From Nocardioides ochotonae (lineage in GTDB: Bacteria > Actinomycetota > Actinomycetes > Propionibacteriales > Nocardioidaceae), in the NCBI RefSeq assembly GCF_011420305.2, contig NZ_CP061769.1:744001-808000 (forward strand): a stretch of 64,000 bases of DNA, in the 5' to 3' direction. Within the stretch, counting starts at the first letter, position 1; each line of letters starts with the position of its first letter. Of the stretch, positions 8,542-16,793 are shown piece after piece. Made by a program: the position numbers and the translations under genes. The notes under the pieces are model-generated. The model was not told the DNA's origin. It was given only the letters and a program-made list of their open reading frames with translations, and searched no databases.

Positions 8542-9701
8542 CCGACGACCTCGCCCCCGGCGCCCGGGTGCCGCTGCTCGACCTGGCGCTGCAGAACGCC
8601 CGGATCCGCGACGACGCCCGTCGGGCGATGGACCGGGTGTGCGACAGCGGCGCCTTCGTCCTGGGCCCGCAGGTGGCCCGGTTCGAGGACGCCTACGCCG
8701 CCTTCTGCGGCGTCGAGCACGCGGTCGGGGTCGGCAACGGCACCGACGCCCTGCACCTCGCCCTGCGGGCCGCTGGCGTCGGGCCCGGCGACGAGGTGGT
8801 GGTCCCGGCCAACACGTTCGTGGCCACCGCCGAGGCGGTGGTGCTCGCCGGCGCCGAGCTGGTGCTGGTGGACTGCGACGAGGACCTGCTGATCGACGTC
8901 GACGCCGTCGCCGCCCGGGTCGGTCCCCGGACCCGCGTGGTCGCCGGGGTGGACCTCTACGGCCAGGTCGCGCCGTTCGAGCGCCTGCGCGAGGTGGTCG
9001 GGCCCGGGGTGGTGCTCCTCGAGGACGCCGCGCAGTCCCAGGGCGCGACCCGGTGGGGGCGCCCGGCGGGCGCGTGCGCCGACCTCGCCGCGACCAGCTT
9101 CTATCCCGGCAAGAACCTCGGCGCGTTCGGGGACGCGGGGGCGGTCACCACCGACGACCCGCTGATCGCGCGCCGGCTGCGCCAGCTGCGCAACCACGGG
9201 GGCGAGGCGCGCTACGAGCACGACCTGGTCGGCACGAACTCGCGCATGGACTCCCTGCAGGCCGCGGTGCTCGAGGTCAAGCTCGAGCACCTCAAGGAGT
9301 GGAACGCCGAGCGCGACGCCGCGGCGGCCCGCTACGCGACGCTGCTCGCCGACCTCCCCGGCGTACGGCTCCCGCGCGCGCTGCCGGGCAACGAGCACGT
9401 CTGGCACCTCTACGTCGTGCGGGTCGCGCAGCGCGACGCGGTGCAGCGCCGCCTCGCCGAGCACGGCATTGACACCGGCATCCACTACCCGACCCCGGTG
9501 CACCTGCTGCCCGCGTTCGCCGGCCTCGGGCTCGGGGCCGGCAGCTTCCCAGTGGCGGAGCGCGCGGCGACCGAGATCCTGTCGCTGCCGATGTTCCCCG
9601 GCATCACCGCTGCCCAGCAGCAGCGGGTCGCCGAGGAGCTCGTGGCTGCCGTGCGGGCCGATGGCGGATCGGGCACGGCTGGCGCGGGAGGGAAGTCGTG
9701 A
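8538..9701 (+). CDS. DegT/DnrJ/EryC1/StrS-family sugar aminotransferase (copy 2)
   Basis: A 387-residue PLP enzyme, clearly distinct from the copy at 4198. K192 in SFYPGKNLGAFGDAGA is the Schiff-base lysine, and LLEDAAQSQGA holds the ring-contacting Asp. The SFYPGKNLGAFGDAG signature and opening PLLDLALQN resemble FdtB/QdtB-type 3-aminotransferases acting on dTDP-3-keto-6-deoxyhexoses, and also WbpE. Two aminotransferases in one operon suggest either two amino sugars or one diamino sugar in the repeat unit. The start overlaps the flippase stop (ATGA) and the stop overlaps the next GTG. Confidence 0.88.
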   Translation: MTDDLAPGARVPLLDLALQNARIRDDARRAMDRVCDSGAFVLGPQVARFEDAYAAFCGVEHAVGVGNGTDALHLALRAAGVGPGDEVVVPANTFVATAEAVVLAGAELVLVDCDEDLLIDVDAVAARVGPRTRVVAGVDLYGQVAPFERLREVVGPGVVLLEDAAQSQGATRWGRPAGACADLAATSFYPGKNLGAFGDAGAVTTDDPLIARRLRQLRNHGGEARYEHDLVGTNSRMDSLQAAVLEVKLEHLKEWNAERDAAAARYATLLADLPGVRLPRALPGNEHVWHLYVVRVAQRDAVQRRLAEHGIDTGIHYPTPVHLLPAFAGLGLGAGSFPVAERAATEILSLPMFPGITAAQQQRVAEELVAAVRADGGSGTAGAGGKS

Positions 9702-11023
9702 AGCGGATGCCTGGGGGTGCCGTCGACCGCGTCCGGCAGCTGCGCCGGCTGCTCGCGACGGAGGGGAGCGACGGTGTGGGACGCCGGTTGCGCACGCGAG
9801 CGGCCGCGGCGCTCGTCCCGCCCGGCACGGCGCCGCTGTTGGTCACCAGCGAGGAGATCGACGCAGCCGAGGAAGTGCTGGCCGGGATGCGTCCCGCGCC
9901 GGCAGCGATGGCCCGCCAGTCAGGCGAACCACTGCACGTGGCCTGGGTGAGCTCACCTCCGGGACCGGGATCGGGCGGGCACACCACGATGCTCCGACTG
10001 GTGCGCGCACTCGAGGACGCCGGGCATCGGTGCACCCTCTACCTGCGCGACCAGCACGGGTGGTCGGTGCGTCAGCACGAGGAGATCGTGCGTGAGCACT
10101 GGCCCGATGTCCGAGCCGAGGTGCGCCACCTCGCCGACGGCATCGCCGACGCACACGTGATCGTGGCGACCGGGTGGGAGACCGCGTATGCCGTGCTGGG
10201 CTCGCCTGCCCGTGGGGTTCGCTGCTATCTGGTGCAGGATCTCGAGAATCTCTTCTACCCGGCCGGGAGCTCGGCGATGCTGGCCGAGGCGACCTATCGC
10301 TTCGGCCTGCACGGCATCACGGCCGGTCCGTGGCTGGCCGAGCGCCTGCGCGCCGACCACGGCATGAGCGCCGACCACTTCGACTTCGGCTGCGACCTCG
10401 ACACCTACCGGGGCCCGATGTCCGCCGTGACCACACCGTCCAGGTCCGGGGTGGCCTACTACTGCCGGCCGGGGACGCCGCGGCGGGGGCACGAACTGGC
10501 GGTCCTCGCGCTCACCAGGTTCGCACGGGAGTGTCCTGACGTGCCGATCCACTGTTACGGCTCCACGGTGCGCGACCTCCCCTTCGCCGCGCAGCAGCAC
10601 GGGCGTCTCTCGCCCGCCGAGCTCGGAGAGCTGTACCGCCGCTGCACGGCGGGACTCGTGCTGTCCGCGACCAACGTCTCCCTGGTGCCCTGGGAGATGC
10701 TGGCCGCTGGCTGCCTGCCGGTGGTCAACGAGGCCGAACACAACCGAGCGGTGCTCGACAACGAGCATGTCCGGTACACCGTGGCGTCGCCAGGAGCCAT
10801 TGCGCGGTCGCTGGTCGAGCTGGTGCGCTCCCCGCAGGACGTGCAGCGGGAACGCGCGGTCGCGGCCGCGTCCTCGGTGCGCTCGGTCAGCTGGGCGGAA
10901 GCCGGCCGGACGGTGGTGACGTTGCTGGAAGGGCTGGTGCCCGAGCCGGATGCCTCCTGTCTGCTCCCACCCCTCGACGCGTCCGCGAGCCGGGACCTCA
11001 CCATGCACGGGAAGGCGACCTGA
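9698..11023 (+). CDS. WsaF-like glycosyltransferase (probable rhamnosyltransferase)
   Basis: A 441-residue GT-B-type enzyme. The middle region (LYLRDQHGWSVRQHE, VIVATGWETAYAVLG, CYLVQDLENLFYPAGS, HFDFGCDLDTYRG) matches the WsaF family. WsaF is a rhamnosyltransferase of S-layer glycan synthesis in Geobacillus and forms part of several polysaccharide clusters. A basic N-terminal extension of about 80 residues precedes the catalytic part. LVPWEMLAAGCLPVVNEAEHN is the C-terminal nucleotide-sugar region. The GTG start overlaps the previous stop. Rhamnose transfer is inference from the family; no dTDP-rhamnose genes are in the window. Codon and base use look slightly less GC-extreme than in neighbouring genes. 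Confidence 0.75.
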   Translation: MKRMPGGAVDRVRQLRRLLATEGSDGVGRRLRTRAAAALVPPGTAPLLVTSEEIDAAEEVLAGMRPAPAAMARQSGEPLHVAWVSSPPGPGSGGHTTMLRLVRALEDAGHRCTLYLRDQHGWSVRQHEEIVREHWPDVRAEVRHLADGIADAHVIVATGWETAYAVLGSPARGVRCYLVQDLENLFYPAGSSAMLAEATYRFGLHGITAGPWLAERLRADHGMSADHFDFGCDLDTYRGPMSAVTTPSRSGVAYYCRPGTPRRGHELAVLALTRFARECPDVPIHCYGSTVRDLPFAAQQHGRLSPAELGELYRRCTAGLVLSATNVSLVPWEMLAAGCLPVVNEAEHNRAVLDNEHVRYTVASPGAIARSLVELVRSPQDVQRERAVAAASSVRSVSWAEAGRTVVTLLEGLVPEPDASCLLPPLDASASRDLTMHGKAT

Positions 11024-11024
11024 G

Positions 11025-11798
11025 ATGTCCGTACTCAACCTCCTGAGGGCGCTGGCGCGCCGCTGGGTGGTGGTCCTGATCGGGCTGGCGCTCACCGCCG
11101 CCGCCTGTGTCGGGGTGCTCCAGACCGTCGGCACCCAGTACCAGGCCTCCAGCCAGGTCGTGCTGCTGCTGCCGCCCGAGGCGAGCGGTCCGGCCACCCC
11201 CAGCAACCCGTTCCTGAACCTCCAGGCCGGCCAGGTGACGCTGGCCTCCATGCTCGCCGGCAACGTCTCGACACCGGACGTGGCCCGGACGCTGGCGGGC
11301 GCGGGGCACGACGCGGAGTACGACGTCGCGGTGCTGCCGGGAGCCGGGCCGATCATGCAGGTCACCACCACGAGCACCGACCCGGAGGCCGCGATCTCCA
11401 CCCGCGACGCGGTGATGAAGGAGATCGACACCCAGCTCGCCCAGCTGCAGAAGCGGGCCGAGGTGCCCCCGCGCCAGCTGATCAGCGGGGACCGGGTCGC
11501 GGTGAGCGCCGGCGCCGAGGCCCTCGGCGGCAGCCGGATCCGGGCCCTGGGCGCGGCGGCGGCCGCCGGACTGCTCGCCACGCTGCTGCTGGCACTCGGG
11601 GTGGACCGCCTGCTCGGCTCCCGCGGTGCTCCCGCGGTGGGCGGCGCCCGAGGCACGCGGCGCGGCGACGGCGGGCGGGGCGACGAGCCGGCCGTCGACG
11701 GCGAGGAGGAGAGCCCGGAGCGGGTCACCCCGGCCCGTCTGAGTGCGGCCGCACGCGCGCGCGACCGTGGCGACGAGCCGTCGCGACGGGTCGGCTGA
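11025..11798 (+). CDS. Wzz-like polysaccharide chain-length/co-polymerase protein
   Basis: A 257-residue membrane protein. One transmembrane helix lies near residues 14-36 (WVVVLIGLALTAAACVGVL) and a second near 175-195. Between them is an extracytoplasmic domain with the usual Wzz-type features (QYQASSQVVLLLP, SNPFLNL) and a short helical stretch. The C-terminal tail is cytoplasmic, charged and Gly/Arg-rich, with no tyrosine-kinase Walker motifs, so a kinase, if any, is separate. It lies 1 nt after the WsaF-like gene and 2 nt before the Wzy-like gene. The predicted role is control of polymer length together with that polymerase. Confidence 0.8.
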   Translation: MSVLNLLRALARRWVVVLIGLALTAAACVGVLQTVGTQYQASSQVVLLLPPEASGPATPSNPFLNLQAGQVTLASMLAGNVSTPDVARTLAGAGHDAEYDVAVLPGAGPIMQVTTTSTDPEAAISTRDAVMKEIDTQLAQLQKRAEVPPRQLISGDRVAVSAGAEALGGSRIRALGAAAAAGLLATLLLALGVDRLLGSRGAPAVGGARGTRRGDGGRGDEPAVDGEEESPERVTPARLSAAARARDRGDEPSRRVG

Positions 11799-11800
11799 GG

Positions 11801-13270
11801 ATGGCCACGGGGGTCGCGCGCCTGGGATCGGGCCTGACGACGGGCCTGCGATCCGGCAACGACTCCTGGCAGGGCCGAGCGCCGCTGCTCGTGACACTCG
11901 CCTACGTCGTCCTGCTGCTGTGCGTGCCCTCCCAGCTCGTCCTGGGCCCGTTGGGTGCCGCGGGCTCCCCGGCCAGCCTGCTCGGCATCGCTGCGCTGGT
12001 CTGGTGGTGCGCGAGCACCGTGGCCGGGCAGAACCCCGTCCGCGGCTTCAGCGCGATGCGGGTCGCGGTGCTGGCGCTGGTGCTGTGCGTGCTGGCGTCG
12101 TACGCGAACGGCAACGCGGGCGGCTGGTACGCCCCGCTCACCGTGCGCCAGGAGACCGACGAGCTGTGGACCCTGGCCACCCCGACGGTCAGCCACGTCA
12201 GCGGGATGATGATCAGTGCCGGCGACCGCGGGCTGCTCGCCTTCGCGGCGTGGATCGGCATCACCTTGGTGATCTCCGACGGGATCGGCTCCTGGCGTGA
12301 CCTGGAGCGGCTGGTCACCTGGCTCACCTGGCTGGGGGCCGCGATCGCCGCGATCGGGCTGGTGCAGTTCGTCACCGGCTACAACCTCGCCGGCTCGATC
12401 TCGCTGCCCGGCCTGGTCGCCAACAGCGAGATCGGGGGGACCCAGACCCGGTCGATCTTCAACCGGGTCTCGGCCACCGCCGTCCACCCCATCGAGTTCG
12501 GGGTCGTTCTCGCCTGCCTCTTCCCGCTCGCGCTGCACCGCACGATCCACCACTGGGGACGCCGCGGCGCCTTCCTCTCGGCGGTCGTGCCGACCGTGCT
12601 GATCTTCATCGGGGCCAACGTCTCGATCTCGCGCTCCGCGGTCCTGGTGACCCTCGTCGCGCTGCTGGTGCTGTTCCTGGGCTGGCCGGCGCGCTGGCGG
12701 CTGCGGGCACTGCTGATCGCCCCCGTCGCCGTCGTCGCGCTGCGGCTGATGATCCCCGGCCTGGTCGGGACGCTGGTCTCGCTGTTCAGCAACCTCTTCA
12801 ACGACCCGAGCGTCACCGGACGGACCACCGACTACGGCGTCGTCCTCGACCTCTACTCCGACCACTGGCTGATCGGCCGGGGGCTGTTCACCTTCATCCC
12901 TCGCTACTACCGGATCCTGGACAACCAGTACCTGATGCTGCTCGTCGAGATCGGGATCCTCGGCCTGCTGGCGGTGGTGCTCTTCCTCGTCGTCGCATTC
13001 CTCGACGGCATCGGCGCCCGCCGGGCCCGAGCGAGCCGATCGCGGCACCTGGGGCTCGCCCTGGCCGCGTCGGTGGCCGGCGGCGCGGTCGGCATGTTCA
13101 CCTTCGACGCGTGGGGGTTCCCGATGGCGGCAGGGGTGAGCTTCGTGGTCGCCGGGATGGCGGGCGCCGCGCGACGCCTGGCCCGCGCCGACGGCGAACC
13201 CGCCGCCCCGGCCCGGCGGGCCGAGGCGCGACCGGCTCCGGAGCGGAGGACCGCCGGTGTCCGCGGCTGA
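11801..13270 (+). CDS. O-antigen ligase/Wzy-like polymerase
   Basis: A 489-residue protein with about 10-12 predicted membrane segments and a large periplasmic-side loop near residues 185-235 (GSISLPGLVANSEIGG). The following segment, SATAVHPIEFGVVLACLFPL, and the late IGRGLFTFIPRYYRILDNQYL region fit the Wzy_C/O-antigen ligase superfamily, in which an Arg and a His in outer loops are important. Polymerase and ligase cannot be told apart by sequence. Since it is the only such protein in a cluster that also has Wzx- and Wzz-like genes, polymerisation is the more likely job. The Ala/Arg-rich C-terminus overlaps the next gene by 14 nt. Confidence 0.8.
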   Translation: MATGVARLGSGLTTGLRSGNDSWQGRAPLLVTLAYVVLLLCVPSQLVLGPLGAAGSPASLLGIAALVWWCASTVAGQNPVRGFSAMRVAVLALVLCVLASYANGNAGGWYAPLTVRQETDELWTLATPTVSHVSGMMISAGDRGLLAFAAWIGITLVISDGIGSWRDLERLVTWLTWLGAAIAAIGLVQFVTGYNLAGSISLPGLVANSEIGGTQTRSIFNRVSATAVHPIEFGVVLACLFPLALHRTIHHWGRRGAFLSAVVPTVLIFIGANVSISRSAVLVTLVALLVLFLGWPARWRLRALLIAPVAVVALRLMIPGLVGTLVSLFSNLFNDPSVTGRTTDYGVVLDLYSDHWLIGRGLFTFIPRYYRILDNQYLMLLVEIGILGLLAVVLFLVVAFLDGIGARRARASRSRHLGLALAASVAGGAVGMFTFDAWGFPMAAGVSFVVAGMAGAARRLARADGEPAAPARRAEARPAPERRTAGVRG

Positions 13271-14180
13271 CCCGACGGTGCTGGTCACCGTCGTCACCTT
13301 CAACTCAGCACCCCTGCTCCCGGAACTGCTGGCCAGCCTGCCGGACGCGCTCGACCCGCTGCCGTGGCGGCTCGTCGTGGCCGACAACGACTCCCACGAC
13401 GACAGCGTCGCGGTGGTCCGGGACCTGGCGCCGGACGCGGTCGTGGTCGAGATGGGACGCAACGCCGGCTACGCGGCCGGCATCAACGCAGCGGTCGCGG
13501 CCGGCGGGCCGCACACCGCCGTGCTGGTGCTCAACCCGGACGTGCGCCTGGACCCGGGATGCGGTCCGGCCCTGCTGGCCGCGCTGCGGGAGCCCGGGGT
13601 CGGGGTCGCGGTCCCGCTGCTGCGCGACGCGAACGGCGAGCGGATCGACTCGCTGCGTCGCAAGCCCACGGTGCTGCGCACCTGGGCCGACGCCGTGATC
13701 GGCGCGGACCGCGCGGGACGCCTCGGTCGGCTCGGGGAGACCATCACCGACGCCGAGCGCTACCGCGCCGCCTGTGACACCGCCTGGGCGGAGGGCTCGG
13801 TGCAGCTGGTGGACGCGGAGTGCTGGACCCGGGTCGGTCCCTGGGACGAGACCTACTTCCTGTACTCCGAGGAGACCGACTTCCACCTGCGCGTCGGCGA
13901 CGCCGGCCTGGTGGTGCGGTTCGTGCCCACGGCCGGGGCCACGCACCTCGAGGGCGACTCGGGGGTGTCCCCACGGCTGTGGCCGCTGCTGACTGCCAAC
14001 CGGGTGCGCCTCGCGCGCCGTCGCGGTGGACGCGCGGCGGCGTGCGCGGTCTGGGCCGCGCTGGTGCTGCGCGAGGCCAGCCGTGCCTGCCTGGGACGCC
14101 GGACGGCGCGCGCGGCCGTGCGGGTGCTGCTCAGCCCGCGGCTGCTGCGGCGTCCCGCCGGCCCGGAATGGGTGGCCTGA
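13257..14180 (+). CDS. Family 2 glycosyltransferase (WbbL/rhamnosyltransferase-like)
   Basis: A 307-residue GT-A enzyme starting at a GTG inside the end of the Wzy-like gene. Visible motifs are VTVVTFNSAPLLPELL, VVADNDSHDDS, the NAGYAAGIN loop, and LVLNPDVRLDPG at the metal site. The late YFLYSEETDFHLRVG is characteristic of the WbbL/RfbF rhamnosyltransferase group of GT2. It is the last plus-strand gene of the first operon and converges on the deacetylase at 14188 with only a 7-nt gap. Donor sugar identity is inferred from the subgroup only. Confidence 0.82.
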   Translation: MSAADPTVLVTVVTFNSAPLLPELLASLPDALDPLPWRLVVADNDSHDDSVAVVRDLAPDAVVVEMGRNAGYAAGINAAVAAGGPHTAVLVLNPDVRLDPGCGPALLAALREPGVGVAVPLLRDANGERIDSLRRKPTVLRTWADAVIGADRAGRLGRLGETITDAERYRAACDTAWAEGSVQLVDAECWTRVGPWDETYFLYSEETDFHLRVGDAGLVVRFVPTAGATHLEGDSGVSPRLWPLLTANRVRLARRRGGRAAACAVWAALVLREASRACLGRRTARAAVRVLLSPRLLRRPAGPEWVA

Positions 14181-14187
14181 GCAGGTC

Positions 14188-14853
14188 TCAGCGCAGCCGC
14201 TTGACCAGGCCCACCAGCTCGCCCCGCGCGCGTGAACGCAGCGGCGGGGGACGCAGCACCTCCTGCTCCAGGCGCGGGACGGTGTCGTGGTCGCGGACGC
14301 TGAAGCGCGGCTGCAGCCAGGCGTCCGGGCGCGCCCAGCGCCGGTCGCTGGTGTGGACGGTGCGGTAGCCCAGGCGCCGCAGACCGGACAGCAGGGCCCG
14401 GTCGTAGCGGCCCAGCGGCAGCGCGGCCTCGTCGACGGGCTGCCCGACCAGCTCGGCGAGCTCCTCGCGGGCGCCCTCGAGCTCCGCGCGTGCCGCCACC
14501 GGGTCCAGGCCCCGCCAGGGGCGGTGCGCGCGGCCGTGGGTGCCGATCCCCATGCCTTGGTCGCGCAGCTCGAGCACCTGCTCACGGCTCAGGCTGCCGG
14601 GTTCGTCGAGGCGTCCGCTCAGCACGAAGAACGTCGCCCGCAGGTCGCGCTCGCGCAGGGCCGGAAGAGCGATCTCGGCGTCGGAGGCGTTGCCGTCGTC
14701 GAAGCTGATCCGCACCCGCGGGTCGTCGGCGACGGCGTCCAGGATCGCGTGGAAGACGCTGGTCCGCACCCAGTAGTGCGCCTCGCCGATCTCCAGGTCG
14801 CGCGCCGGCGTACCGACGCCGTGGAAGCACAGGTTGATCCGCTGCTCCTCCAC
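14188..14853 (-). CDS. Polysaccharide deacetylase (NodB/CE4 fold)
   Basis: A 221-residue CE4-type hydrolase. Motif 1 is SFDDGNASD, giving the catalytic-base and metal Asp residues. Motif 2 is THGRAH, giving the two metal-binding His residues. ALPLGRYD corresponds to motif 3. No signal peptide or membrane helix is apparent, so it may be cytoplasmic and act on a precursor, unlike most secreted CE4 enzymes. The GTG start lies 3 nt after the stop of the glycosyltransferase at 14857, so the two form a small minus-strand operon facing the main cluster. The substrate is unknown; an N-acetylated sugar of this polymer is the natural guess. Confidence 0.8.
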   Translation of the reverse strand: MEEQRINLCFHGVGTPARDLEIGEAHYWVRTSVFHAILDAVADDPRVRISFDDGNASDAEIALPALRERDLRATFFVLSGRLDEPGSLSREQVLELRDQGMGIGTHGRAHRPWRGLDPVAARAELEGAREELAELVGQPVDEAALPLGRYDRALLSGLRRLGYRTVHTSDRRWARPDAWLQPRFSVRDHDTVPRLEQEVLRPPPLRSRARGELVGLVKRLR

Positions 14854-14856
14854 GGC

Positions 14857-15732
14857 TCAGCCCGCCCGCAGCGTGCGCGTCGACTCGTCGTGGCCCCAGG
14901 CCGGGGCGGCGGCGCCGCGTTGGCGCCGGGCCTCCAGCGCCGCCCGGGCGCTCAGCGCCACGTAGACCACGGCAGCGGGTGCCAGCCAGGGACGCGGGAC
15001 GACGACGTCGCGCAGCCACGACCAGCGGTCGGCGTCCCTCACGGCGGCGACGCCTCCGGTCCCGCCCGAGCCGGCGCGGAGCGCCGCGTTGCCGCGGCGT
15101 ACCCGGGCCAGGCGGCGACTGAGGTCGGCGGTGCGCAGCGGCGTCTGCACGGTGGTGGTGACCTCGCGGACCTGCACCCGCTCGGTCGGGCCGAACAGCG
15201 AGTCCAGGAAGAGGTCGTCGGCCACCACGTCGGGGAAGGCATCGAACCGGGCCCGGCCCGCCTCGGAGACCGCGATCATGCCGCGCCCGAACAGGCCCTC
15301 GTCGAAGGCAGGCAACCGGCGGTGGATCGCCGTGTAGCCGCGCACCGGCCACGGCCGCCCGCGCGTCTCCAGGTGCCGGGCCGGTACGGCGACCAGCGGC
15401 GCGTGCGGACCCTCCAGGGCCGCACACAGGGCGCGCACCGCGGTGACCGGCACGGCGATGTCGGCATCGAGGTAGATCCGGGGGAACCCGATCGCGAGGC
15501 GCTCCGCCACGTTGAGCGCGTGCGTCTTGCTCGCGCGGGCGACCTCGACGACGGTGACCCCGGGCCGTCGCCCGGCGACCTGCGCCGTGCGGTCCCGGCA
15601 GCCGTTGGCGGCGACGACCACGTCCAGCTCGCCGGGGGCCGCACCGGCGAGCAGGGTGTCGAGGGTGTGGCCGATGACGGCCTCCTCGTCGTGGGCCGCG
15701 ATGACGACGCTCACAGGACTCACAGCACTCAT
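14857..15732 (-). CDS. Family 2 glycosyltransferase with C-terminal membrane segment
   Basis: A 291-residue GT-A protein. The opening VSVVIAAHDEEAVIGHTLDT, then VVVAANGCRDRTAQV and IYLDADIAVP (DxD-type site), are standard GT2 motifs. FPDVVADDLFLDSLF supplies the catalytic Asp region. A hydrophobic stretch (WLAPAAVVYVALSARAAL) near residues 255-275 may anchor it. The start is the ATG at 15732, which begins MSAVSPVSVV; upstream in-frame sequence belongs to the divergent intergenic region. It is the first gene of the two-gene minus-strand unit and shares its upstream region with the GNAT gene at 15854. Confidence 0.8.
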   Translation of the reverse strand: MSAVSPVSVVIAAHDEEAVIGHTLDTLLAGAAPGELDVVVAANGCRDRTAQVAGRRPGVTVVEVARASKTHALNVAERLAIGFPRIYLDADIAVPVTAVRALCAALEGPHAPLVAVPARHLETRGRPWPVRGYTAIHRRLPAFDEGLFGRGMIAVSEAGRARFDAFPDVVADDLFLDSLFGPTERVQVREVTTTVQTPLRTADLSRRLARVRRGNAALRAGSGGTGGVAAVRDADRWSWLRDVVVPRPWLAPAAVVYVALSARAALEARRQRGAAAPAWGHDESTRTLRAG

Positions 15733-15792
15733 GGCCCCCACCGTGGCGACCGGGACGGGGGCGTCGGGGCGAGGCGGAGCTGCCTCCCCACC

Positions 15793-15846
15793 ATTGGGTA
15801 CGCGCCGTCGCTTCGTCCGACCGCCCCGTGGGGGTCTCCCTACGTT
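15793..15846 (+). promoter_or_regulatory. Promoter with ATTGG-type upstream element, leaderless start
   Basis: An ATTGGGTACG element (15793-15802) is followed by CTTCGTCC (15811-15818) and a -10-like TACGTT (15841-15846). Seven nucleotides after the -10 comes the ATG at 15854, with no Shine-Dalgarno, as expected for a leaderless mRNA. The arrangement matches the one upstream of the glycosyltransferase at 21134 in both spacing and order. Assignment as a promoter is inference. Confidence 0.5.
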
Positions 15847-15853
15847 GATCGCC

Positions 15854-16756
15854 ATGCTGAAAGAGGGGCTGGAGGGGGCGCGCGACGGCGCCCGCGGCGG
15901 CAGGGTCCGCGTCGAGCCCATCCATCGCGCCGACCTGCCCGAGGTCGGCGCGTTCCTGCATGCCCACCTCAACGGGCGGTTGAGCCCTGCGCAGTGGGCG
16001 GCGGCCGCGGACCCGACCTGGCCGGGCGAGGCACCCAACCACGGCTTCCTGCTGCGTGCGGGCGAGGGCGCCGACGCGGAGGTGGTCGGCGTCCAGCTGG
16101 CCTTCTACGCCGAGCGCCCCGTCGACGGCGTCCCGGTGCGCTTCTGCAACCTCGCGGCGTGGTGCGTGCGCGAGGACCAGCGCAGCCACGGCCTGCGGCT
16201 GCTGCGGGCGGTCCTCGCGCAGCGCGGTCACGTCTTCACCGACCTCTCCCCGAGCGGGAGCGTCGTTCCGCTCAACGAGCGGCTCGGGTTCGAGCACCTC
16301 GACACCACCACGGCGCTGGTGGCCAACCTCCCCGGCCTCGGACGCGGTCGCGTCGTCACCGACCTCGACGAGATCGAGGCACGTCTCGAGGGCGAGCAGC
16401 GACGGATCCTGCGTGACCACCGCGGCGCCGCCGCGGCCCGGCACCTGCTGGTGGTGGCCGGCGGGGAGCAGTGCTACGTCGTCTATCGCCGCGACCGGCG
16501 CCGGGGGCTGCGGCTCTTCGCCACGCTGCTGCACGTCGAGGACCCGGCCGTGCTGGCCCGCCACCAGGGAGTGCTGGGTCGCCACCTGCTGGCCCGCGGC
16601 CTGCCCGTGACGCTCGCCGAGATGCGCCTGCTGTCCGGCCGGCCGGCCGCGTCGGTGCTGCTGGCCCGCCCGCGTCCCAAGATGTTCCGCGGCACCGGCG
16701 TCCCGGCGTCCGCGGTCGACAACCTGTACAGCGAGCTCGCGCTCGTCGCCTGGTGA
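15854..16756 (+). CDS. GNAT-superfamily acyltransferase-like protein
   Basis: A 300-residue protein with a GNAT-like fold in its first half. AFLHAHLNGRLSPAQW near the N-terminus and the CoA-binding-type segment CVREDQRSHGLRLLRAVL (about residues 110-127) are followed by LSPSGSVVPLNERLGFEHLD, the usual last GNAT strand and helix. The second half (about 170-300) looks like a second degenerate GNAT-type or substrate domain. It precedes the acyl-AMP ligase, decarboxylase and ACP genes. One possibility is that it transfers an acyl group from CoA or the carrier protein to a polymer precursor; that is a hypothesis. Its start has a leaderless-type promoter. Confidence 0.65.
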   Translation: MLKEGLEGARDGARGGRVRVEPIHRADLPEVGAFLHAHLNGRLSPAQWAAAADPTWPGEAPNHGFLLRAGEGADAEVVGVQLAFYAERPVDGVPVRFCNLAAWCVREDQRSHGLRLLRAVLAQRGHVFTDLSPSGSVVPLNERLGFEHLDTTTALVANLPGLGRGRVVTDLDEIEARLEGEQRRILRDHRGAAAARHLLVVAGGEQCYVVYRRDRRRGLRLFATLLHVEDPAVLARHQGVLGRHLLARGLPVTLAEMRLLSGRPAASVLLARPRPKMFRGTGVPASAVDNLYSELALVAW

Positions 16757-16793
16757 GAGCCCAGTGACGGCGCGCGCCCAAGGGGGACCCCCG

